Source: Pseudomonas sp. (GTDB taxonomy: Bacteria > Pseudomonadota > Gammaproteobacteria > Pseudomonadales > Pseudomonadaceae). Taken from it: a stretch of 49,440 nt of DNA. The stretch covers positions 1 through 49,440 of the forward strand of contig JAQZAY010000001.1 in assembly GCA_029239415.1 (NCBI GenBank), written 5' to 3'. The notes under the pieces are model-generated. The model was not told the origin of the DNA and searched no databases. It saw only the letters and a program-made list of their open reading frames with translations. Positions 28,120-35,696 of this stretch are shown in pieces (the stretch's first letter is position 1; each line of letters begins with the position of its first letter). Position numbers and translations under genes: made by a program.

Positions 28120-28296
28120 ATGAGCAGCGATGAAAAAGATGACCTGGTGATCGACGAAGACTTCGCCGGCACCGATGACAACGAGCCGGAGGTAGAGCCG
28201 GCCAGGACCAACCTCGACAAACGCCGCACCATCGACAACCTGCTCGAAGAGCGTCGCTTGCAGCGCCAGCTGGCCGACTACGATTTCGACTTGTGA
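28120..28296 (+). CDS. small acidic protein, PA3496 family
   Basis: 58 aa: an acidic N-terminal half (MSSDEKDDLVIDEDFAGTDD) and a basic, helical C-terminal half (LDKRRTIDNLLEERRLQRQL) ending in ADYDFDL. Length, composition and location after nth match P. aeruginosa PA3496, named in databases as a putative envelope-integrity protein; that role is weakly supported. A GGAG sequence lies 6 bases before the ATG (GGAGTGACTCATG). The gene is shorter than usual ORF cut-offs and easy to miss. No membrane segment or signal peptide is visible. Confidence 0.8.
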   Translation: MSSDEKDDLVIDEDFAGTDDNEPEVEPARTNLDKRRTIDNLLEERRLQRQLADYDFDL

Positions 28297-28409
28297 TCTG
28301 GCCGGATCGCTGAGCATGCGTCCTGGGAAGGGCTTGCGCCCATGAGATAGAGCGAGGGCGGCGTCTGATCCAGGGCGCCGCAAGCGCCCTGGTTGTCACC
28401 ACGAAGTGC

Positions 28410-29036
28410 TCACGCCAGCCCATGGCGCTGGGCAAGCTCGATCAGGTCCACCAATGACCGGGCATTGAGCTTGATCAGCAGGCGCGTCTTGTAGGTACTT
28501 ACCGTCTTGTTGCTGAGGTACATGCCGTCGGCAATCTCCTTGTTGGACTTGCCCCGCGCCAGTTGCTGCAGCACCATCATCTCCCGACCGGACAGACGCC
28601 CTACCATTTCGGCCTCGCTGCCGCCGTTGAGGTTGGTGCGCACCTTGTGCAGTGCCTGGTTGGGGAAGTAACTGTAGCCCGACAACACGGCCTTGATCGC
28701 GCTGAGCAGCTCGGTCAGGTCCTGTTGCTTGCACACGTAGCCTGCTGCCCCCGCCTGCATGCAGCGCATCGAGAAATGGCCAGCGGACTGGGACGTCAGC
28801 ACCAGCACCTTGGTCTCGGGATGGGCGGCAACGAGCCTGGCGACGACCTCCAGGCCATCGAGCTTGGGGATGCCGATGTCGAGTATGACGATATCCGGAA
28901 GGCTTTCCCGTGCCAGTTGCAGTGCATCGACACCATTGTCCGTTTCCGCCACGACCTCATAGCCATGCCGCTCCATCAGCATGCGTACGGCCAGACGAAT
29001 AACCGGGTGATCATCCACGATCAACACTTTATTCAT
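28410..29036 (-). CDS. NarL/FixJ (LuxR-type) response regulator
   Basis: 208 aa. The receiver domain (1-120) has D8/D9, the phosphoacceptor D53 in ILDIGIP, T81 and K103. The C-terminal LuxR HTH (about 143-208) shows LSGREMMVLQQLARGKSNKEIA and LSNKTVSTYKTRLLIKL. It resembles BvgA/RcsB-type regulators. The ATG at 29036 starts directly on the receiver (MNKVLIVDDHP); the open frame upstream is non-coding. No histidine kinase is adjacent, so it is an orphan regulator whose partner and targets cannot be named from this window. Confidence 0.9.
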   Translation of the reverse strand: MNKVLIVDDHPVIRLAVRMLMERHGYEVVAETDNGVDALQLARESLPDIVILDIGIPKLDGLEVVARLVAAHPETKVLVLTSQSAGHFSMRCMQAGAAGYVCKQQDLTELLSAIKAVLSGYSYFPNQALHKVRTNLNGGSEAEMVGRLSGREMMVLQQLARGKSNKEIADGMYLSNKTVSTYKTRLLIKLNARSLVDLIELAQRHGLA

Positions 29037-29415
29037 GGGATATCCAAAGTTTCGGTTTTTCTGGTTTGAAGTGGCACGATAGCCTAACGGGACACTGTCG
29101 AGGACCACGACTTCCTCCACTCTTCCATGCAAGGAGAGAACTTACGCAATAAAGAGAAACTTCCTACAAAGCGCATCATTTCGTAACACTTGCAGTTCCA
29201 CTAACGTGCTTTATCCACGCAGCAAAAACTAGCACTTCCAGTCACTTATCCCTGCATTGAATTGGCGGCTAAAAGTGCAGGAAATTTCTTATCGGAAACC
29301 CGACTTTCCCTGTTGCAATCCACCCGGAACAGCTTCCTCACCGCGAAATGCCGCACGGTGCTGCAGGCTGCCAAGGCATGCTAAAGGTGGGCTACGCACC
29401 GACAGGCAATTCGAC
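29037..29415. other. 379-bp intergenic region, divergent promoters
   Basis: It separates the response regulator (minus strand) from a small membrane protein gene (plus strand). It is A/T richer than the flanks, especially 29140-29320, as expected of promoter DNA. I found no convincing small gene, palindrome or known operator in it. Confidence 0.4.
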
Positions 29416-29907
29416 ATGAGCCGTGTAGAACCCACCAGCCCGCTGACCATCATCGCCATATTCGCCGGCATCATCGAAGCCTCGGCGCTGGCATCGCTAC
29501 CCTTTCTGAGCGAGGGCAGCCAGGGCATCTACACCTGGTTCCTGGTGTGTTTCCCCTTCTTCCTGACAGTGCTGTTCTTCCTGACGCTCAACTTCAACTA
29601 CAAGTCGCTGTACATGCCGATGGCCAAGGATCAGGCCGAGGCCGTGCCACCCGACCCTGTCCTTGCCCCGGATGGACTGGGCCTCGTTGCCGTCCGCGGC
29701 GACGTGGCGACACCCGTCGAGACCAGGGATGAGATCACCATCGCGCTGTCGGGCAACGACGCCCGGGCGGCCATCGAGAAGCAGCTGCTGCGCAGCCTGG
29801 AGCGGCATCCGCCCAAGGCCTTCAGCTGGGTGATCTACAACCTGGACACGCAGACCTGCATCACCGTCAACGTGCGCCCGATGGACCCGCACGAACCCCT
29901 TGCATGA
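29416..29907 (+). CDS. hypothetical membrane protein with two transmembrane helices
   Basis: 163 aa. Two hydrophobic segments near the N-terminus, ITIIAIFAGIIEASALASLPFL-like (about 10-31) and IYTWFLVCFPFFLTVLFFLTL (about 37-57), are followed by a soluble ~100-residue domain ending in SWVIYNLDTQTCITVNV. The ATG at 29416 (MSRVEPTSPL) gives a sensible N-terminus, whereas the open frame further upstream is Cys/Arg-rich and unlikely to be translated. I recognise no family. The gene is convergent with argG and shares its terminator. Confidence 0.65.
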   Translation: MSRVEPTSPLTIIAIFAGIIEASALASLPFLSEGSQGIYTWFLVCFPFFLTVLFFLTLNFNYKSLYMPMAKDQAEAVPPDPVLAPDGLGLVAVRGDVATPVETRDEITIALSGNDARAAIEKQLLRSLERHPPKAFSWVIYNLDTQTCITVNVRPMDPHEPLA

Positions 29908-29934
29908 GGGCATGCCCGCTGTGCAGCGCCCATG

Positions 29935-29961
29935 AAAAAACCCGGCCAGGCCGGGTTTCTT
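29935..29961. terminator. bidirectional terminator between the membrane protein gene and argG
   Basis: AAAAAA then CCCGGCCAGGCCGGG then TTTCTT forms a GC-rich stem with A and T flanks, placed 28 bp after the plus-strand stop and 20 bp after the argG stop. Confidence 0.88.
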
Positions 29962-29980
29962 GTGCAGCGTTCAAGCAGCC

Positions 29981-31198
<1,218 letters not shown>

Positions 31199-31256
31199 GC
31201 CATCACTCCACGCGTTGTACGGAAAGCCGTCGATTCTACCGGTCTTGCCGAAGAAT

Positions 31257-31293
31257 TTACAGTGGGGCGACAGCTTGTGACGACAAAGCGACA
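31257..31293 (-). promoter_or_regulatory. tandem ArgR-type half-sites upstream of argG
   Basis: Read toward argG, 31272 down to 31257 is TGTCGC-N8-AA, an exact match to the Pseudomonas ArgR half-site as I know it. A second TGTCGC lies in the same orientation at 31293-31288, 21 bp away, with one mismatch in its AA. A tandem direct repeat is the usual form of ArgR operators in P. aeruginosa. Binding is inferred. Confidence 0.55.
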
Positions 31294-31324
31294 GTAACTG
31301 TCGAGAGCGCGACGCACTGCACGC

Positions 31325-32299
31325 TCATGGTGCCTTGGCCGCAGCGGTCGCGACCGGTGGCTTGGCCGACGCCGTATCGGCAGGCCGGGCCTGTGCAGTA
31401 CCGGCCTCGGCAGGCTTGTCCAGTGCGGGCGCCGGCGCTATTTCCTGCGCGGGCTTGGGGGCCGCGGCTACGCGCTCCAGCTGGATATTCACTCGGCGGT
31501 TGCGCGCCCGGTTGGCGGGCGTGGTGTTCCTGGCCAGCGGATAGCGCTCGCCATGGAAGCGAACGGTGACCTGCGCCTCGGGCACGCCGTGGGCCTTGAG
31601 GTATTCCAGGACCGCCAACGCGCGGCGCCGTGACATATCACGGTTGGTCAGGCGATTGCCGCTGTTGTCGGAGTGGCCATCGAGCTCGACGTGGTTGACC
31701 GTGGGATCGGCTTTCATGAAGTCCAGGATGATATCCAGGCGAGCCCGCGCATTGCCGTCCAGTTCGATGCCGCCACCCGGGAAGCCCACCTGTGTCTGGC
31801 GAACCTGGTCGTAGTTCATCGCCAGCAACTTGCCCGCGCACGCCTGGTAGTCGTCGAACGCCTTGCCGAAGCTGACCGGCAGCACACGCACTTCGCCCGT
31901 GCCATTGCGCAGCACCGTGCTGCGCCCGTCGAGCAGTCCGTTGATCAGGCGGCTGGCCTGGCTCTGCGAAGAGGTGAAGAGCACGCCACTGCGCGCCAGG
32001 CTCACCCTGCCCAGGTTGATATCGCCACGACCCGGCTGCCATGGCGCGGCCGCAGCCAGCAAGGTGGCCGAGCCGGCGCCCAGCACGCCAGCGCTCGAAC
32101 GCAGCTGGAAGGTCGCCTGCTCGCCAGCGCGGCGAACGAACTCGCCACTGCCAAAGCCAGTGATGGGCTGGATCAGCCGGCACTCGAACTGGTCGCCCTC
32201 GACCTTCCATTCGATGCTTTCCATGCGGGTCTGGAACGTCAGGGCCATGGCCGGCAGGCTGGCAAACATACTGAACAGGGCTAGATAACGCTGGCGCAC
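31325..32299 (-). CDS. motY: MotY-type OmpA-family protein of the flagellar stator
   Basis: 324 aa. The N-terminus MRQRYLALFSMFASLPAMA is a signal peptide. A MotY-like N-terminal domain (about 20-170) is followed by an OmpA peptidoglycan-binding domain (about 175-275: VELDGHSDNSGNRLTNRDMSRRRA, RNRRVNIQLERV in parts) and a Pro/Ala-rich tail. The position between argG and pyrC equals that of P. aeruginosa motY (PA3526), a T-ring component needed for MotAB-driven motility. I chose GTG at 32299 because GGAG lies 7 bases upstream; another in-frame GTG at 32311 lacks one. It sits far from any flagellar gene, as in relatives. Confidence 0.85.
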   Translation of the reverse strand: MRQRYLALFSMFASLPAMALTFQTRMESIEWKVEGDQFECRLIQPITGFGSGEFVRRAGEQATFQLRSSAGVLGAGSATLLAAAAPWQPGRGDINLGRVSLARSGVLFTSSQSQASRLINGLLDGRSTVLRNGTGEVRVLPVSFGKAFDDYQACAGKLLAMNYDQVRQTQVGFPGGGIELDGNARARLDIILDFMKADPTVNHVELDGHSDNSGNRLTNRDMSRRRALAVLEYLKAHGVPEAQVTVRFHGERYPLARNTTPANRARNRRVNIQLERVAAAPKPAQEIAPAPALDKPAEAGTAQARPADTASAKPPVATAAAKAP

Positions 32300-32430
32300 G
32301 GTCGGCTCCACAGATTTTCACGGCATACCTGCAGGCTATCGGTCGGAACCTGCGAAACTTGATAGCCAGTGCTCGGCCCCGGCTTTTCCGGTAGCATTGA
32401 TCCTTGAGTTCGACCCGCCTGGAATCCCCA

Positions 32431-33477
32431 ATGTCCGATCGCCTGACCCTCCTGCGTCCCGATGACTGGCACATCCATCTTCGCGATGGCGCTGTCCTGC
32501 CACACACCGTCGGTGACGTGGCGCGCACCTTTGCCCGCGCCATCATCATGCCCAACCTGGTCCCCCCGGTGCGCAACGCCGCCGAGGCCGGCGCCTACCG
32601 CGAGCGCATCCTTGCCGCGAGACCGGCCGGCAGCCGCTTCGAGCCGCTGATGGTGCTGTACCTCACCGACCGTACCCAGCCCGAGGAAATCCGCGCGGCC
32701 AAGGCCACCGGCTTCATCCATGCCGCCAAGCTCTACCCGGCAGGCGCGACGACCAACTCCGATTCCGGTGTCACCAGCGTCGACAAGATCTTCCCGGTGC
32801 TCGAAGCCATGGCCGAAGTGGGCATGCCGCTGCTGGTGCACGGTGAAGTGACGCGCGGCGAGGTCGATGTGTTCGACCGCGAGAAGCTGTTCATCGACGA
32901 GCACCTGCGCCGTGTCGTCGAGCGCTTCCCGGCCCTGAAGGTGGTCTTCGAGCACATTACCACCGCCGATGCCGCGCAGTTCGTCAACGAAGCCCCGGGC
33001 AACATCGCCGCGACCATCACCGCCCAGCACCTGTTGTACAACCGCAACCACATGCTGGTGGGCGGCATCCGCCCGCACTTCTATTGCCTGCCGATCCTCA
33101 AGCGCAATACCCACCAGGTGGCGTTGCTGGATGCGGCCACCAGTGGCAGCAGCAAGTTCTTCCTCGGCACCGACTCGGCGCCCCATGCTCGGCATGCCAA
33201 GGAAGCCGCCTGCGGTTGCGCCGGCTGCTATACCGCCTACGCCGCCATCGAGATGTACGCCGAGGCGTTCGAGTCGCGCGGCGCGCTGGACAAGCTCGAA
33301 GGCTTCGCCAGCCTGCATGGACCGGCCTTCTATGGCCTGCCTGCGAACACCGACACCATTACCCTGGTCCGTGAAGAATGGACCGCACCCGACAGCCTGC
33401 CCTTCGGCGAGCAGACAGTCGTTCCGCTGCGCGCTGGTGAGAAACTGCGCTGGCGCCTGCTGGAGGAAAACGCGTGA
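32431..33477 (+). CDS. pyrC: dihydroorotase (type II)
   Basis: 348 aa, typical of the E. coli-type enzyme. It cyclises carbamoyl aspartate to dihydroorotate in pyrimidine synthesis. The binuclear metal site is supplied by WHIHLRDG (HxH), the carboxylated lysine in [25 protein letters not shown] and LGTDSAPH (catalytic Asp). The ATG at 32431 starts [16 protein letters not shown]. Its stop overlaps the rnt start by 4 bp, so the two are translated together. It is divergent from motY over 131 bp. Confidence 0.97.
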   Translation: MSDRLTLLRPDDWHIHLRDGAVLPHTVGDVARTFARAIIMPNLVPPVRNAAEAGAYRERILAARPAGSRFEPLMVLYLTDRTQPEEIRAAKATGFIHAAKLYPAGATTNSDSGVTSVDKIFPVLEAMAEVGMPLLVHGEVTRGEVDVFDREKLFIDEHLRRVVERFPALKVVFEHITTADAAQFVNEAPGNIAATITAQHLLYNRNHMLVGGIRPHFYCLPILKRNTHQVALLDAATSGSSKFFLGTDSAPHARHAKEAACGCAGCYTAYAAIEMYAEAFESRGALDKLEGFASLHGPAFYGLPANTDTITLVREEWTAPDSLPFGEQTVVPLRAGEKLRWRLLEENA

Positions 33478-34145
33478 GCGAAGATCGCTATGATGACGAC
33501 CAGGACGGTCAGGCGGGCGGCCCGCGTCACCCGATGGCCGAGCGCTTTCGCGGTTACCTGCCGGTCGTGGTGGATGTCGAGACGGGCGGTTTCAACAGTG
33601 CGACCGACGCGCTGCTGGAAATCGCCGCAGTCACCATCGGCATGGATGAAAAAGGTTTCCTGTTCCCTGAGCACACCTACTTCTTCCGCGTCGAGCCGTT
33701 CGAAGGCGCCAACATCGAGCAGGCTGCCCTGGAGTTCACCGGGATCAAGCTCGACCCTCCTTTGCGCATGGCGGGGAGCGAAGAGTCGGCATTGACCGAT
33801 ATCTTCCGTGGCGTACGCAAGGCGCTGAAGGCCAACGGCTGCAAGCGGGCCATCCTGGTAGGGCACAACAGCAGCTTCGACCTGGGTTTCCTGAACGCCG
33901 CGGTGGTGCGCAACGACATCAAGCGCAACCCGTTCCATCCTTTCTCGAGCTTCGACACCGCAACGCTCGCGGGCCTGGCCTACGGCCAGACCGTGCTGGC
34001 CCGTGCCTGCCAGAGCGCCGACATCGACTTCGATGGCCGCGAGGCGCATTCGGCACGCTACGACACCGAGAAGACCGCCGAGCTGTTCTGCGGCATCGTC
34101 AACCGCTGGAAGGAAATGGGCGGCTGGCGCGACTTCAACGATTGA
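33474..34145 (+). CDS. rnt: ribonuclease T
   Basis: 223 aa. A DEDDh 3'-5' exonuclease that trims tRNA and other stable RNA 3' ends. Catalytic motifs are VVDVETGGF (Exo I), [11 protein letters not shown] (Exo II) and [14 protein letters not shown] (Exo III, H and D). The start is GTG overlapping the pyrC stop (GTGA). The first ~20 residues are polar and acidic, and the conserved part begins at [17 protein letters not shown] strong terminator follows. Confidence 0.95.
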   Translation: MSEDRYDDDQDGQAGGPRHPMAERFRGYLPVVVDVETGGFNSATDALLEIAAVTIGMDEKGFLFPEHTYFFRVEPFEGANIEQAALEFTGIKLDPPLRMAGSEESALTDIFRGVRKALKANGCKRAILVGHNSSFDLGFLNAAVVRNDIKRNPFHPFSSFDTATLAGLAYGQTVLARACQSADIDFDGREAHSARYDTEKTAELFCGIVNRWKEMGGWRDFND

Positions 34146-34167
34146 GTCGAGCTGTGCAACATGCATG

Positions 34168-34197
34168 AGAAAACCGGCCATAGAGGCCGGTTTTTTC
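34168..34197 (+). terminator. rho-independent terminator after rnt
   Basis: AAAACCGGCC pairs with GGCCGGTTTT across the loop ATAGA, followed by TTTTTT. It ends the pyrC-rnt unit 25 bp after the stop. Confidence 0.92.
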
Positions 34198-34249
34198 ATG
34201 CGTGGACGCAACCGCTGGTCGCCCTGCAGCAAAAGCCCAGACCGGTGCT

Positions 34250-34278
34250 TTGACAAGCATTCTCATTACCATTACTCT
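34250..34278 (+). promoter_or_regulatory. bfd promoter with Fur-like box
   Basis: TTGACA (34250-34255) and TACTCT (34273-34278) are spaced 17 bp, a plausible sigma-70 promoter 39-67 bp before the bfd ATG. Between them, 34254-34273 reads CAAGCATTCTCATTACCATT; its complement (GGTAATGAGAATGCTT) is a good partial match to the Fur box GATAATGATAATCATT. A related 20-mer precedes bfr. This fits known iron-starvation induction of bfd in Pseudomonas; binding is inferred. Confidence 0.6.
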
Positions 34279-34316
34279 CCAGCACATCAAGCCGCAACCA
34301 GCGATGGTCTGACTCT

Positions 34317-34535
34317 ATGTATGTGTGTCTCTGTGTTGGTGTAACCGACGGACAGATCCGCGATGCGATCTATGAAGGATGCTGCAGCTACAAGGAAGTT
34401 CGAGCCGCCACCCAAGTTGGCACCCAGTGTGGGAAATGTGCCTGCCTTGCCAAGGAAGTGGTACGTGAAACCCTCACCAAACTGCAGGTCAGCCAGGCCG
34501 CCCTGCCCTACCCCGTGGAATTTACCACGGCGTGA
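34317..34535 (+). CDS. bfd: bacterioferritin-associated ferredoxin
   Basis: 72 aa. Four cysteines, C4, C6, C38 and C41 (CLC and CGKC), bind a 2Fe-2S cluster in the BFD fold. Bfd docks on heme-containing bacterioferritin and delivers electrons that reduce and release stored iron. The gene lies 198 bp before bfr with its own promoter and terminator, so the two can be controlled separately: Bfd for release, Bfr for storage. The start MYVCLCVGVTDGQI matches P. aeruginosa Bfd. Confidence 0.95.
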   Translation: MYVCLCVGVTDGQIRDAIYEGCCSYKEVRAATQVGTQCGKCACLAKEVVRETLTKLQVSQAALPYPVEFTTA

Positions 34536-34550
34536 ACATGCCCAATTCCA

Positions 34551-34575
34551 AGAACCGGACCCTGTGTCCGGTTTT
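34551..34575 (+). terminator. rho-independent terminator after bfd
   Basis: AACCGGAC (34553-34560) pairs with GTCCGGTT (34566-34573) around CCTGT, followed by a T run. It separates bfd from bfr. Confidence 0.9.
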
Positions 34576-34618
34576 TTTATGTCATTAATTCAAATAGTTA
34601 GGGCTAAGACGCGGTTCA

Positions 34619-34639
34619 CAAACATTCTTATTCCGATTA
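34619..34639 (+). promoter_or_regulatory. Fur-box-like repeat upstream of bfr
   Basis: The 20-mer CAAACATTCTTATTCCGATT differs from the bfd promoter box at only four positions and lies in the same orientation, within an A/T-rich stretch (34580-34690) before bfr. It suggests shared regulation of bfd and bfr. The match to the Fur consensus itself is weaker here. Confidence 0.4.
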
Positions 34640-34733
34640 ATTTTCATTTATTATTCAATAACTTAGGTTTGACAGCAGAACTTGTCGCGCTCAAAATCCT
34701 GCCTATCGGCACATTTGAAGGGCAGGCTCCAGC

Positions 34734-35204
34734 ATGAAAGGCGATATCAGCGTCATCCAGCATCTCAACAAAGTCCTCGCAAACGAGCTGGTCGCCATCA
34801 ACCAGTACTTCCTGCATGCGCGCATGTACGAGGACTGGGGCCTGGATAAGCTGGGCAAGCACGAGTACAAGGAATCCATCGACGAGATGAAGCACGCTGA
34901 CAAGCTGATCAAGCGTATTCTCTTCCTCGAAGGCATCCCCAATGTCCAGGACCTGGGCAAGCTGCTGATCGGCGAGCACACCCGTGAAATGCTTGAGTGC
35001 GACCTGAAGATCGAGCAGAAAGCCTTGATCGACCTCAAGGCCGCCATCGCCCACTGCGAGACAGTCGGCGACTTCGGCAGCCGCGACATGCTCCAGGACA
35101 TCCTCGAGTCCGAGGAAGAGCACATCGACTGGCTGGAAACCCAGCTGAGCCTGATCGACAAGATCAGCCTGGAGAATTACCTGCAGTCGCAGATGGGCGA
35201 GTAA
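34734..35204 (+). CDS. bfr: bacterioferritin (heme-binding)
   Basis: 156 aa. A 24-mer iron-storage protein. Ferroxidase ligands are E18, E51, H54, E94, E127 and H130 by family alignment, visible in [18 protein letters not shown] and [12 protein letters not shown]52 is the axial heme ligand between subunits, so this is the heme-type BfrB-like bacterioferritin that partners with Bfd. The start [13 protein letters not shown] is standard. A terminator follows the gene. Confidence 0.95.
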   Translation: MKGDISVIQHLNKVLANELVAINQYFLHARMYEDWGLDKLGKHEYKESIDEMKHADKLIKRILFLEGIPNVQDLGKLLIGEHTREMLECDLKIEQKALIDLKAAIAHCETVGDFGSRDMLQDILESEEEHIDWLETQLSLIDKISLENYLQSQMGE

Positions 35205-35228
35205 ACCGCCCTCCTGCACCAGGGAAAA

Positions 35229-35262
35229 CAAAAAGCCCCGGCTCTTCAGCCGGGGCTTTTTC
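35229..35262. terminator. bidirectional terminator between bfr and grxD
   Basis: AAAAGCCCCGGCT (35231-35243) pairs perfectly with AGCCGGGGCTTTT (35248-35260) around the tetraloop CTTC. It serves bfr on the plus strand and grxD on the minus strand. Confidence 0.93.
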
Positions 35263-35274
35263 ATTACCGATGGC

Positions 35275-35607
35275 TTACGCCTTGTCGGCAGCCTTGGCCA
35301 CTGCATCCTTGATCAGGGTCTGCAGTTCGCCGTTGGCGTGCATCTCGATCATGATGTCGCTGCCGCCGACCAGCTCGCCGCCCACCCACAGCTGTGGGAA
35401 AGTCGGCCAGTTGGCGTACTTGGGCAGGTTGGCGCGGATCTCGGGGTTCTGCAGGATGTCGACGTAGGCGAACTTCTCGCCGCAACCCATCACGGCTTGC
35501 GCCGCTTTCGCCGAAAAGCCGCACTGCGGGGCATTTGGCGAGCCTTTCATGTAAAGCAGAATGGTGTTGTTGGCAATCTGCTCTTTGATCGTTTCGATGA
35601 TATCCAT
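35275..35607 (-). CDS. grxD: monothiol glutaredoxin Grx4
   Basis: 110 aa with the monothiol active site CGFS (C29-S32) in KGSPNAPQCGFSAKA, the glutathione-binding WPTFPQLWVGGELVGGSD region and no extra domain. Such proteins hold a glutathione-ligated 2Fe-2S cluster and act in Fe-S delivery and iron sensing with BolA-type partners. It is convergent with bfr, so iron storage and Fe-S trafficking genes are neighbours here as in P. aeruginosa. Confidence 0.96.
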   Translation of the reverse strand: MDIIETIKEQIANNTILLYMKGSPNAPQCGFSAKAAQAVMGCGEKFAYVDILQNPEIRANLPKYANWPTFPQLWVGGELVGGSDIMIEMHANGELQTLIKDAVAKAADKA

Positions 35608-35696
35608 GAAGCACCTCGGCTGAACTTTGCGACGCTATCGTCGGCACGGTAGGGCATTGTATCGGAAAGCCGAGCGCCATGCTCGGCCTTGCCGAG

